64,000 nt of DNA from Mesostigma viride (lineage: Eukaryota > Streptophyta > Mesostigmatophyceae > Mesostigmatales > Mesostigmataceae): contig RPFO01001598.1 of assembly GCA_009746045.1 (NCBI GenBank), positions 749,727-813,726 on the forward strand, written 5' to 3'. A model generated the notes under the pieces. It was not told where the DNA came from. It ran no database searches and worked only from the letters and a program-made list of their open reading frames with translations. A program made the translations under genes and the position numbers. Positions 43,691 through 53,960 of the stretch are shown piece after piece (the stretch's first letter is position 1; every line of letters starts with the position of its first letter).

Positions 43691-44098
43691 AAGGCAGCCA
43701 TGCCTTGAATGTTTGCCTAGCTGTGCCAACATACCTATAGTCACGTGCCGCCAACGCACGGTACACAACCAGCCATAGCCTTAGCCTAGTCCTAGTACAG
43801 CCATGCTACGCCCTGGCTATCAAAGAGACAACCAGCCTGGCTATGTTCAGATTACTTAATTGCCCACACTATACTTGTTATGCCACGCTTACATGGGTCT
43901 TATTGCACCCACAGTTTGCCGGATCGTTAGCCTGTCCTTTTAGCTAGCGCGCCCGAATGCAGCTGTGGCATGCCTTTGGCATGAAGGAGACTGGGGGTCT
44001 CTGCCCTTTCTCCTGTAGTGCACACACAGGGATTACAAGCACCTCGGTGCTCCGTGACTCCCCAACGGGAGCACGTGTTTAATTAATTAATTAATTAA
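43672..44098 (+). mobile_element. Family B 3' UTR copy
   Basis: This is a 5'-truncated copy of 41860-42288, from CAGCCATGCCTTGAATGTTT to the hairpin (CTCCCCAACGGGAG) and AATTAATT tail. It includes a CAAAGAGACAACCAGC insertion-like stretch at 43821-43836. Confidence 0.7.
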
Positions 44099-44600
44099 TA
44101 AGCCCAACTCAACCTCAACGTTGCCGGTCGCATTTCTGCCCTCTTCAATCTTATCCCATCCCCCCATGCGGATCCCGTCAAGTAGAATCCCGTACGTGGA
44201 GTAGAATCCCGTCAAGTTTATCCTGTCAACAGTATATCCCGTCCAGCAGTCGTCAATCAATCCCGTCAATCCCGTCCAGCAGCGGAGTTCAGTAAATCTC
44301 TGCCCACGATCCTCGTGATCATGTCAGACCTGTGAAACCCGTCAAATAGGCCCCACTGAAGTTGGATCTCGTCAACTAAATGAACTAATTCCGTCAACCA
44401 CTCCCATCAAGCATCGGTGTTCAGTGTACTTCCTCGATCGTCCATCAGCCCCCTCCGTCGGGTTTTCCTTCCCGATTTCGTCGCACCCGTCATCCACAGC
44501 CCAATGCACTGCCGTTCCCATTCCTGAGTGATCGATTCTATCCTTTTTTATACATTTTGCATATCCCAACGATCCGAGAACTTAGTAGGGACGAATTAAT
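44099..44600. repeat. Stretch with a recurring CCCGTCAA motif
   Basis: Variants of ATCCCGTCAA or ATCCCGTCCAGCAG occur about ten times between 44150 and 44410 at irregular 12-35 base spacing. No coding or RNA signal was seen. Confidence 0.5.
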
Positions 44601-44610
44601 GGCGAATTTT

Positions 44611-44683
44611 CGACGAAATTATTTGCCGTGACCGTTGAGAAGCTTGGCGACGAAATTATTTGCCGTGACCGTTGAGAAGCTCT
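44611..44683. repeat. 37-bp tandem duplication
   Basis: The unit CGACGAAATTATTTGCCGTG continuing to AGAAGCTTGG occurs twice in tandem, nearly identical. Confidence 0.9.
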
Positions 44684-44730
44684 GTTTATTAGATAGGATT
44701 GTTAGCTTTCATAAGATAGTAGTCTCAAAA

Positions 44731-44771
44731 TCAAGGAGACAACCAGCGCAGGCCAGAAATCGAGAGAATCA
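44731..44771 (+). repeat. Dispersed repeat F, partial copy
   Basis: CAAGGAGACAACCAGCGCA, GGCCAGAAATCGAGAGAATC matches the first 40 bases of the repeat at 46391-46476 read on minus. Confidence 0.55.
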
Positions 44772-44831
44772 AAATATGTCGATCTGTCAATCGAGGACAT
44801 AGCTCCTTAACTGGTCCTACACATAACCCCA

Positions 44832-45131
44832 CATTAATTAATTAATTAGACTCGTGCTCCCGTTGGGGAGTCACGGAGCATTAACCCCGATGGATGGATG
44901 GATGGGTGCAAACATTCCTACCGGTCTAATCTATCTACATTGGCTACATACTACATCTACCTAACAGCATTCTAACTACAACATCTATCTAGGCAGCCGC
45001 ACGCTGCCCGAGGGGGAGCTATCTGGCGTGCCTCCCGCGGGACTGCACACGCGGGCGCTTCCCCACTGGGGGGGGCTCATTGTCCTCTATGACCTGGGCC
45101 CACTTGGCCTTGTCCATCATCTTCTTCCTGG
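44832..45131 (-). mobile_element. LINE ORF2 C-terminus and 3' UTR (family E)
   Basis: On minus, 45127-45022 encode KKMMDKAKWAQVIEDNEPPP, VGKRPRVQSRGRHAR and a stop. A 3' UTR of about 150 bases ends at the CTCCCCAACGGGAG hairpin and an ATTA tail. Its hairpin is the same as that of the ORF1p-only family B. Confidence 0.65.
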
Positions 45132-45382
45132 TTTGTCTGTAATATGGAGGCAGATGGTGCGCAAGGATAGATGGCAAGTAGTGATGAAGGAGACCACCCC
45201 CAAGCCTGTGGGGGCTCCGCGTGTGACCAAGTATGGCATTCATAGCGATTCGGGCCGCGGTGCCCACACCCCTGTAACTAGGACCTAGATAGCTTATACC
45301 ATCCATTCCATCCCATGTTCCCCTCCCACTGAGGACTTATGCTCACGTGACGCAGTCACGTGTCTATTAATTAATTAATTAA
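45132..45382 (+). mobile_element. LINE ORF2 C-terminus and 3' UTR (family A)
   Basis: The plus strand encodes LSVIWRQMVRKDRWQVVMKE, TPKPVGAPRV, then a stop near 45288. The 3' UTR ends in the hairpin CACGTGACGCAGTCACGTG (45345-45363) and a TTAATTAATT tail. The tail is joined directly to a minus-strand LINE ORF2, a nested insertion. Confidence 0.7.
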
Positions 45383-45825
45383 TCATCTTCTTCCAAATCA
45401 CGGAGAGGCCGAGGCCCCCCATGTCCTCTACTAGCTGTTCCTTTAAGGTGCGGGCCTTGCGGCGTCTAACATCACTAGGCCCAGCCCACGTCAGGAGGTG
45501 CCGGCCAGGCTGGGCTGGTCGCAGTCCTGCGGGGGGGCCACGTGAGGTGTCTACCTGGTTGGTGCGAGCTAGGTGCCCTACAAGCTGCAGGCGGCGTTGC
45601 TTAATGGTGCTGGTGATATAGGGCATGCCCTGGTACAGGTCCTCATTGCGGACATGAGCAGCATATCCTACTCTGAAAATGGAACGCAGCATGCTGGTGA
45701 CCGCGCCGTCCAGCTTGCGGGCCAGGTCGGCGGTGAGGGTCCACGTCTCGGCGCCATACGTGAGAACAGGAAGGACGAGGACCTTGAACAGGTCCTGTTT
45801 CTCGATCTTGCCCCCACATATAAGC
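45383..45825 (-). mobile_element. LINE ORF2 C-terminal region, 5'-truncated
   Basis: On minus the reading is nearly continuous: DLFKVLVLPVLTYGAETWT, LTADLARKLDGAVTSMLRSI, VRNEDLYQGMPYITSTIKQR, RLQLVGHLARTN, then EDMGGLGLSVIWKKMI. This is the typical region after the reverse transcriptase in L1-type LINEs (AETWTL and QRRLQLVGHLAR signatures). The catalytic motif (FADD-like) is outside the preserved piece. It is cut at its 3' end by the family A insertion. Confidence 0.85.
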
Positions 45826-45904
45826 GTCCATGATGCATGTCGATCTACACCCTGTCTTCAAATTATCAATGAGACAACCAGCGCAGACACATCGATCAGA
45901 TAGA

Positions 45905-46260
45905 CTAGCTGGCACCAAGCCCGCCCAGCCTGGGCGTTATGTCCTCACCTGGCGTGCCCCATGCAGGCCGGCCGCGCGCGGCCGGCAGCGCCCTAGGCCG
46001 GGCCGCCACCCGTGGACTTTTCGTACGTGATAGACTCGGCATGGACATGTGCTACCCTAGACGTGACGGGCTCACACCCGGGCAGCCTCCTGGTTTGTCT
46101 GTAATATGGAGGCAGATGGTATACGTACGCAAGGATAGATGGCAAGTAGTGATGAAGGAGATCACCCCAAAGTCTGTGGGGGCTCCGCGTGCATGTGGCA
46201 TTCATAGCGATTCGGGCTGTGGTGCCCACAACCCTGTAACTAGGACATAGATAGCATGCT
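45905..46260 (+). mobile_element. LINE ORF2 C-terminal fragment (family A), tail missing
   Basis: The plus strand reads KPAQPGRYVLTWRAP near 45920-45960 and PPGLSVIWRQMVYVRKDRWQ (46085 onward), through GIHSDSGCGAHNPVTRT and a stop at 46250. It closely parallels 45132-45288 but breaks off soon after the stop, without hairpin or tail. Confidence 0.65.
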
Positions 46261-46390
46261 GTTTCCGGCCCCACCGTCTAGGTCAATATCTAGTCGCTCT
46301 ACACGTAAGCCAGCCATGATTTCAATGCACAAGGCTACACACTTCCATCACCCTTCATCTTCATCATCCTGAACGACTCGAACACGCGGA

Positions 46391-46476
46391 CAAGATAATG
46401 GCAGGCTCGAACTACCATGGTCCGGATTCTCCCGATTTCTGGCCTGAGCTGGTTGTCTCCTTGATTGAATTGAATT
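46391..46476 (-). repeat. Dispersed repeat F (about 75 bp)
   Basis: It aligns over about 72 bases, at roughly 80% by eye, with 48261-48333. Shared blocks include AAGATAA.GGCAGGCTCGA, CCATGG and CTGGTTGTCTC (plus). Further partial copies lie at 30303, 43821, 44731 and 45866. It could be a short SINE, but no clear Pol III boxes or tail were seen. Confidence 0.55.
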
Positions 46477-47385
46477 GAATTGAATTGTAACATAACTCCG
46501 TTGGGAGTATATGTAGCACATAGCCCAGAGAAGGGGCATATGGCCTATCATACATTCTAAGCTACTTCCTGCAAGGGTGGGAATGTAAACAACACTTGCT
46601 CTAGGTGCACTAGGGCACCTGCACCACCCAGAGTTTCAGGCAACACCCAGCGAAGGGGAGCCTGTCATAGGTGGGGAAGATCATCATGGCTATACAAGAG
46701 CTAGGACATGGCTTCTCTACAGAGAGCATCTCTCTGCATGGCATAGAATGGCGAAATTCTTAATGCAACATCCATGGGGGTCCCGTTATAGGCAGGGCTT
46801 GGCTAAATCCTGTAGACAACATCCATGGGGGCCATTATGGGCGCACATGCGCGTGGGCCACATGCTAGGCTAAGCCTGACTAATCTACACTACTGGTATG
46901 AATTCCCTAGTCTGGGGTGGCAGGAGGGGGCTGCCAGGGCTTGTGGTCAACGTGGATGACCGCCCCCCTCCAGTATACCGGCTTCCCCCCTGCGCTGTGC
47001 CGGAGCTGAAGGTAGGCCGGCCATAGCTCGCGTCGCCGCTGTTGCTGGGCCAGGGTCAAGTCGTCGTCCAGCGTGAAGCGAGTCCTCGAGAGCTTCTTGC
47101 GGCATTTAAGGAACGACAGCTTGTCCGCCATGTACTTAAAGGTGAGGAGCACGGGTGCCGGGCCAGCCTTCCCCCGCGCGCGGGGGAGGCGGACAGCCGA
47201 CATGTCCAGCTCACCAGTGAGTAGCATGGGGGCAAGAATGTCGCGCTTAAATGCCTCAAGAAGGGTCGTGGAGGTCTCACCTGCCGGCTGGTCGAAGTGC
47301 TTGACGATGACATTGTGGCTGCGCCGGGCGATGTCGGTTTCCTCGCGAAGGTCGAGGGCTTGTTGCTTGAGTTGTGCCGAGCCTC
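46464..47385 (-). mobile_element. ORF1p-only retroelement (family C), 5'-truncated
   Basis: On minus, 47380-46907 encode an open ORF1p-like part. It reads QALDLREETDIARRSHNVIV (coil into RRM), ELDMSAVRLPRARGKAGPAP, FTLDDDLTLAQQQRRRELWP and KPVYWRGAVIHVDHKPWQ, with a stop at 46907. The RRM-like and C-terminal domains are intact over about 158 residues, the best ORF1p copy here. The 3' UTR (46906-46490) ends in the ACTCCCAACGGAGT hairpin and an AATTG-repeat tail. Confidence 0.75.
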
Positions 47386-47490
47386 TCCTTGATAGATAGC
47401 TTAAATAATCCATTCCATCCAATGTTCCCCTCCCACTGAGGACTTATGCTCATGCATGACGCAGTCACGTGTCTACTAATTAATTAATTT
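47386..47490 (+). mobile_element. LINE family A 3' end, about 100 bases
   Basis: TGATAGATAGCTTAAATAAT, CCATTCCATCC and GAGGACTTATGCTCATG precede a diverged hairpin (ATGACGCAGTCACGTG) and an AATTAATT tail. It is a short, 5'-truncated insertion abutting the family C element. Confidence 0.65.
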
Positions 47491-47862
47491 AGTTAGACTA
47501 CTAATTAACCAGCGCAATTATTATTATGCAATCCGTTGATGTAAAGAAATACGCTTGCAATATGTACAAAGGCACGGCGCTATTTGAAATGCATGCAAAC
47601 AGAGTGACACCCAGCAGAATTTTCCTAAATAAGATTAACTAGATCTGACGGCAAACAAGGCCCTATTGAACCCCTTGACAGGCGCACAATTATGCCAGTT
47701 GCAGCTGACTCTAGCCAGTGCCGTCGATCCCAAGTGCGTAAAGCTTGGGCCATTTAATCTGGGACAGTTTGACCAAATTGTTATCATCAACACATTGTGC
47801 TGGCACGATCCCAACCAAGCGAGATGCCCTGGCAGCAAAGCTGGCTTTGCCCGTTCCCTGAG

Positions 47863-50800
47863 CTAACCCTTGCCGTGCAGGCCGCTCTTTGCCAGCATGT
47901 CGGCCACCAGGGTGCTCGTGTACTCGTAGCTGTACCCCATGAAGTCGTCGTGGTGGAGGTCGAGGCCGCCACTAGCAGTGCCCGGTGACGGTGAGCAGTG
48001 CGGCGGCTGCTTGGTGAACGCCTCATCAAAGTTGCGCACGCAGCGCGCATCCTGCACCTGCGGCTTGAACAGGGGCACAAGCTGGCGGTTTTCGAGCTTG
48101 GTCCAGTTGAGGCCACCGAAGAAGGGATGCGTCAGCACTTGCGAACCCTGCGGGGAATTCAGGTGATGGAATGTCATGGCAGATGTTGTGGCAGATGCGC
48201 AGTGAGACAAGCATGTCCACGCATCTATTCACACCAACACATGTAACGCGGAAAAATACAAAGATAAAGGCAGGCTCGAGCTTCCATGGCCTGGATCTTC
48301 CAGATTTTCAGGCATGTGCTGGTTGTCTCATAGATACAAGACCACTGCACATGGCTTGTAGGGAAGGGAGGCGTGCCAACACATGGAAGGCGTACCGACG
48401 CAATGAAGGACTGCTCATGTGACCCACGGCCTGCCTCCTTGAATGCTCAACCTTTCTTATCAGTACGTGCACGAGCAGGTGTATAGTCCCCACAGTGCAC
48501 AAGCAAATGCACTACTGTGAACCAGACAAGGAGGTGCTCTAGATAAAGTGCGGTTCCGTGCGATGATGGAATGGAAAGGCACCACGATTGTGGTGTACTA
48601 GCTCGTTCCCAAACCACTGAGGACGGTCCTAGTTGGGATTGAATATGTACACCGAGGCAGGCTAGTCCCTCGTGCACCCGCTATAGACTCATTCCGATCC
48701 GAAAGTGCACCTAGACACACAGGCGTGCTACTGAGGACGTTCGCACAAGGGCTCCGCAAGATGGCATCACACGCTGACCTCACACGCTCACCTCACACAC
48801 AGACGTCACACCCTGACCTGGCCATATCCCGCACTTACCTCTGCAGACTCGAGGGCATCCCAAACGAGGCATCCCATACTAGGCACCCCAAACGAGGCAG
48901 GGAGTTCGACGGTCCACCGACGTGTACCTGCAGGCGCAGGGCAGGGTCCTTGTGCAGCAACCCTTTGAGCAGCGAGACCGCCTTGGGGCTGATGAACGCA
49001 GGCAGCTTGATTTTATCCTTGACGATCTGCGGCCAATCAGAGCAAGGCGGGCGGCATGCAGGCACAACTATGGTCAACGCCGCGCCTTTCCAGGGAATGG
49101 GTAGGCCGGGAAGCTTTGGTGAAAAGGCACCATACTTGCCCACTCCCACCACGTTAAGGGCGGGCATACTGCCAATCCCTCCCTCCATGATACGGGAGAG
49201 GACCTCTTACGGTTAACTCATCTAGCGCAAAAGCTGGGGGGGATCCATGCATGAAAAGCGAGCCAACCGTCGACCCGAGCCTCATCGCCCGTGTGTCCAA
49301 TGGCCCTCCCTGGCCAGTGGCTGAAACTAAAAGGTGGATTGTGAAACTATCGGGATTTCGTGGCCTGGCGATCATCCGACCAGGAAGACCCGGCCCACAA
49401 CTTGTTGTCGCAGAGATAGACAAGTGCGTGTGTATCCCGCTTCAACCCAGCAACCCACCGATACCCCGTGAGGCCGTCCCTTCAGTGCTGCATGATAATG
49501 CCTGCACTCAAACACCCTTGCCAGCTCAGCATATGCACGCGCCGCGAGGTCAATGTTACGATACAGACCAGGCATAAGCCCTGTGCCCCGAACAGTTCTA
49601 GTAGCCCGCACCCACGCTCTAGCATACCTCCAACCCACGCTCGTCGGTGCTTTACATCCCATTCCTGCACATTCTGCTGCCCACCTTCTCCGGCTACGAT
49701 TCCCCTGCTGAACCGTAGCCATTGCTGCACCGTGGCCCTGCTGCCTATCAAGAAACATCCCTAGCAGTTAGGGTTCCGGACTATTTAGAGCTAACTCTAG
49801 CGTACCGATGCTTTCCACCCACCTGAAAAACAGTTGTGACATCTGGCCCCCTTCTACCCACCTTTTCCTGGGGCCAGCACATCCTCTAGATGCCATCACA
49901 GACACCCGTAGTGGCATTACACCCGCCATCTGCCGGTGCGCACCCACAAACACCTCTAGCGCCTGCACCCACCTTCTCCTGTTGCCAGCCACCCAAGCAA
50001 TCCCAGTATCCGCACCCACCTTCTCCTGCAGCTTCTGCCGGTTCTTGTGCGTGAACGGCGGCGCGCCCGTCAGCATCTCAAACAGCAGCACGCCCACGCT
50101 CCACCAATCCGCCTGCTTGCCGTGGCCCTTGTCCAGCAGGATCTCCTGCAGGGGGGCCGCGACAGGGGTTCAGGGAGATGGACGGGGATAGGGATGCGGG
50201 AACATGGGCAACGGGGTGTGTCCGCTGAGGTGGGCAGAGACAGGAGCCAAGGAAAGGAGACGACGACTTTTGTGCATCGACTCACAAATCATGATGCATG
50301 CACACCCATCGAGTCGTTTGAATTGATTGACGCTTTGATTTTAGATTGACGCATAAAACAATAACCTATTGCTAACACAGCGACAGGGGCCAGGGGTCGG
50401 GAGAGCACGTGACCGCAGCCGGCGCAACTGCCCGAGGCTTCCACTGTAACAAGTCAACAACGACGGGCCCCACGGACTCAGAGCGACGAGGTCAACACAC
50501 AGCCATGGATTGCATACGGTCAGGGGCCACAGACTGCATCAGGCCAGGGGCTGTGGACTTGACTGAACAGGACGAGACACAAGCAACGGGGTTGACACTA
50601 CGCTCCTGCATGTCCCGGGGCCACGGACCAAGAAGCACCGAGGCGAGGTTGAATCGCACACCCGCGACCGCCAGCACACAAGGGCTCTAGGCCCACGCTA
50701 CGGTAACACTGTAGGAGCCGCGCCATGTACTCCACCCAATCAACAGGACCGCGGTGTCCAACCGGACCGCAACATAATGGCATTCACCACAACCCTGAGA

Positions 50801-53231
50801 GACAGCACGCGCGCGTACCGGCGCCATGTACTCCATCGTCCCGGCCATCGAGTTGGTGCACGCGTCGTCCGACATGGCGGGCTTGGCAACGCCAAAGTCG
50901 GTCACCTTGAGGTGTCCTTCGTGGTCCAGCAGGATGTTCTCCGGCTTGAGGTCGCTGCCATCACAGGGGGTGTAACCACGACCATGACCATAAGCATTAG
51001 GGGTGGTCATGAGGGGGACGCAAGCCACGCAGGATGTTCTCAGGGTTGAGATCGCTGCCAGCCACACAGCCAGTGTGGCTCGCTGCCAGTGGGGGGGTGC
51101 GATGGGAGCGTCACATGCACACGTCCACGTGACCAAAATGCACATTGTTCACATGACCAACACGCACGCGTCCACGTGACCAACACGCACACACCCATGG
51201 TCTATCAATCAAAACGACACCAAGTAACCCACTATTTAAAGTAGCCCTTTTCTTTTTGGAAGTGAGGATAGCCCTTTGGAAATATGTGTTGGTAAAAAAC
51301 AGCCCTTGCTACCTTGCTACCTTTCACTTACTACAGCCCTTGTTATTTGCTACTTGTCACTTGCTATGGCCCTTGTTATTCTCTATTTGTCACTACAGCC
51401 CTTCTTATTTGCTACCTTTCACTTACTACAGCCCTTGTTATTTGCTACTTGTCACTCACTACTTATTACATATCAATCCTCATCTCGGATTCCATCATAT
51501 CTCCCGTACTAATTTGAAGCCGCTGGCTCTCACTACCAACAAGACTTACAACCACATCTCACCAGCATCAAAATGCAACCGAAACCACACGCACTGCTGG
51601 ATGATGCCCAAGCAAACCAAAAGCAAGACTTACAACAAGGTCTCATACCATAAAAATGCAAACGAGGCCACACGCACCGGTGGATGATGTCGAGCGCATG
51701 TAGGTGCTGCACCGCCAGCACGATCTCCGCAGTGTAGAACCGCGCCAGCTCCTCGCTGAACGTCCCCTGCTGGTACAGCTGGAAGAAGAGGTGGCCCCCG
51801 TTGATGAAGTCCAGGATGAGGTACAGCTTGGACGGCGACTGGAACGAGTAGCGGAGCGTCACGATGTAGGGGTGGCGGACTGCCTTGAGGATGTCGCGCT
51901 CGGCCTTCATATATCCCGACTGGTTCCGCGCCAGCACGTGCGCCTTCTGCATCACTTTCATCGCATACACCTGGCCAGTGCGGGGGGGGAAGAGAGGGGG
52001 AGCATCGTGCGCCCAAGCCGGCAGGCAGGCGACGTATATGATGGGTACACACTATGGGTACATCATGCGTACACAATGGGTGCAGTAGCATGATGGGTGC
52101 ATGTTGGATGTATGATGGGTGTATGATGGGTGTAATCATTGGTGACGATGACAAGTCATGCATACAGGGCCACCGCTACGCGGGAATGGAAGGCAACTGA
52201 CATGCTTGAGCGAAAATCACTACAACTGTGGAACTTGATGTGGGCCTGGCAGTACAGGGCGACCGCCAGCCCCCCCTGGGCAGGTCTCGCCAGGGCTGAG
52301 CTCGTGGGCGGCCACGTGCAGCACACCCAGAGAGTCGCGCAGGGGATGGCAAGTGCAGCGCACCTAGAGCGCCACGCCGCACAGGGCCACACAGCGCCAC
52401 AAGCATCCGAGGGAGAAGCGGAAGATTCCCCCCGCACAGGGCGACAAGAGGGGTAGCCCTGCAAAGCCTAGGACCCAGACCACCCTTGCACGCGCCGCCC
52501 TTGTCACAGCACACAAGATTGCACTACGGATCGGAATGGTGAGTGCATCTCATGCATGCTCTTACCTGCTGCGTGCTCTTCTCCAGCACCTGGAAGACCT
52601 TCCCAAAAGAGCCCTGCCCGACCACGCGCAGCAGCTCAAAGTCTGACAGCTTCTTGCGCGGCCGCGCGTCGCCACCTCGCGCGGTACCGGGTGCGTCGAC
52701 CCCCTCCCGGCGCTCATGCTGTGGACCACCTCCACCGGGCCCATCGCTCGGTTGCTGACAGCCGTCACTCGCCAGATCGTCCTCAGAGCTGCGCAGCTCC
52801 TCATCGGTGACCGCCAGCTCAGACAGCGCGTCCAGGACCTTGTAATTCCCCAGGGTCTCCTTGGTGTCCCGGACCGCCCTCAGGTCCTCCACGCTCGCGG
52901 TCGTCAGCGATGGCGACGGCCCCACGAAGGAATGCCCTCGCTCTGTCAACGTGCGACCCTCCACAGGCAGGTCGGTTGTCAGGAGAGTCTTGCAAGTCTC
53001 GTCGTGGTCGGCCACGCATAAACTGCGCTGAGGATCCTCGTCGTCGTCCCTATCTTGCGAAAACAGAAGGTTGTCAAAATCAAGCTCCCCGCCCATGGGG
53101 CACGCACTCTCCTCGCCCCCGCCTACCTTCTCACGGGGATTCATGCTCGACGAGCCAGGCGGGCACGCGCTGGGCATGCTACGACCAGTTCGTGCTCCAG
53201 GCATTGGAATTCCTACGCACAGCGAACACAC
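47863..53231 (-). CDS. S6K: S6 kinase (AGC protein kinase), 6 exons
   Basis: S6K is phosphorylated by TOR and PDK1 and acts on translation. Exons on minus: 53231-52566, 51970-51678, 50954-50819, 50145-50020, 49026-48928, 48147-47863; all phases agree, giving 534 residues. A TOS-like motif ELDFDNLLF is at 49-57, and [12 protein letters not shown] resembles plant S6K. Kinase: [18 protein letters not shown] (about 200), AMKVMQK Lys, [27 protein letters not shown] (320-326), DFG 339-341, T-loop TNSMAGT (Ser355, PDK1 site position) and APE. The AGC tail ends in hydrophobic motif FMGYSY (509-514, Ser513 at the TOR site). The plant-like [14 protein letters not shown] block separates it from other AGC kinases. 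The first Met is the longest option; Met10 or Met30 are possible. Repeat F lies in intron 5. Confidence 0.92.
48261..48335 (-). repeat. Dispersed repeat F copy in S6K intron 5
   Basis: This is the second full-length copy of the roughly 75-bp repeat at 46391-46476. It keeps a small internal hairpin (CTGGA, AGA, TCCAG on minus). Confidence 0.55.
49676..50030 (-). repeat. Donor copies in S6K intron 4
   Basis: Exon 4 ends CTGCAGGAGAAG before GTGGGTGCGG (50020/50019). Copies on minus: AACAGGAGAAG/GTGGGTGCAGG (about 49973), CCCCAGGAAAAG/GTGGGTAGAAG (about 49863), TTTTTCAG/GTGGGTGGAAAG (about 49823) and AGCCGGAGAAG/GTGGGCAGCAG (about 49685). Confidence 0.85.
50712..50850 (-). repeat. Copy of exon 3 end in S6K intron 3
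   Basis: TGGAGTACATGGCGC at the end of exon 3 (around 50832) recurs on minus at about 50739-50722, followed by GGCTCC instead of the donor GT. The copies are about 110 bases apart. Confidence 0.7.
50925..51065 (-). repeat. Copy of the exon 3 acceptor and start in S6K intron 2
   Basis: The real junction reads GATGGCAG then CGACCTCAAGCCGGAGAACA, TCCTGCTGG. About 100 bases upstream in the intron (minus 51063-51020) lies GGCTGGCAG then CGATCTCAACCCTGAGAACA, TCCTGCGTGG. This is a duplicated acceptor plus exon start, only slightly diverged. Confidence 0.9.
51297..51480. repeat. Diverged tandem repeat of 33-36 bp
   Basis: Variants of ACTACAGCCCTTGTTATTTG, CTACTTGTCACTT repeat about five times in S6K intron 2. 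Confidence 0.75.
51535..51697 (-). repeat. Duplication of the exon 2 donor region in S6K intron 2
   Basis: On minus, the exon 2 end and intron start (GACATCATCCACCG/GTGCGTGTGG ... TTGTAAGTCTTG, 51695-51622) recurs at 51607-51536 as GGCATCATCCAGCA/GTGCGTGTGG ... TTGTAAGTCTTG. About 72 bases are duplicated at an 87-base interval. Confidence 0.92.
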
Positions 53232-53789
53232 AGAGACTGGTGCCCAGCTTTAGTCGGCCTTTCTCCGGCAGTGATTAATCGAAGTCTCCGCATACATTGC
53301 CCACACGCACGTCAGCTCGTCGTCCAAAGGCCTTAAATGACAACGCTACACCGATTGCTTACTGAAACATCGAGAAACACTCGCGGTAACGCGATGACCG
53401 TGCTCGACTGTCGGCCGAACGCCAAGCCTTAGCGCAGGTCCCTGAGGGCATGTCGCCTTTGTCAAGCAAACATGCCTAGATCAAATTTACCCACGAACGA
53501 ATCTTGCACGATCTGTAGGCCATTTCCCCCGTATGCCGGACATTGCACCAATGGTCAGGGCGACATTCGAGCTTGCGACTTGAGAGTTGCGAGGTGGTCG
53601 TTCATCTACGCGCGTAATATAAGTACACACGTAATTTCTCGGAAAATGGGGAGTTCTCACTTCACTGTTCAGCTGAATTCACCCCGTCGGACATAGCTAG
53701 GATGTAAATTGGAATATCCGTCGAGCTCTGGTCGAGCGACCGATATTATATCTTTAGCAGCATATTGCGACAGTCCCGGAGATAACGCC

Positions 53790-53960
53790 CGACAGGGGTT
53801 GGGGGGGGCTAGCAACCCCCCCCCCTCTCCCGGCCACGGGAACTCCCCGGGGTATGGGGGTCAGACCCCCTCCCCCATTTGTTGCCACCCCCGGGGGGTC
53901 CAGGGGGGGTAAAGAAGGCTTGCCCCCCCCCCCCCTCCTCCCCCCCCCTCCCCGACGTCG
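53790..53960. repeat. Cluster of G/C-run palindromes
   Basis: G runs and C runs alternate in inverted pairs: GGGGTTGGGGGGGGCTAG with CAACCCCCCCCC, CCCCGGGG, GGGGGTCAGACCCCC, and CCCCCGGGGGG. The stretch could fold into several hairpins or quadruplexes. Confidence 0.7.

Noticed and set aside
38965-47490. Search for an intact LINE with reverse transcriptase catalytic motif
   Set aside because: Only regions downstream of the catalytic domain are present; all copies are 5'-truncated.
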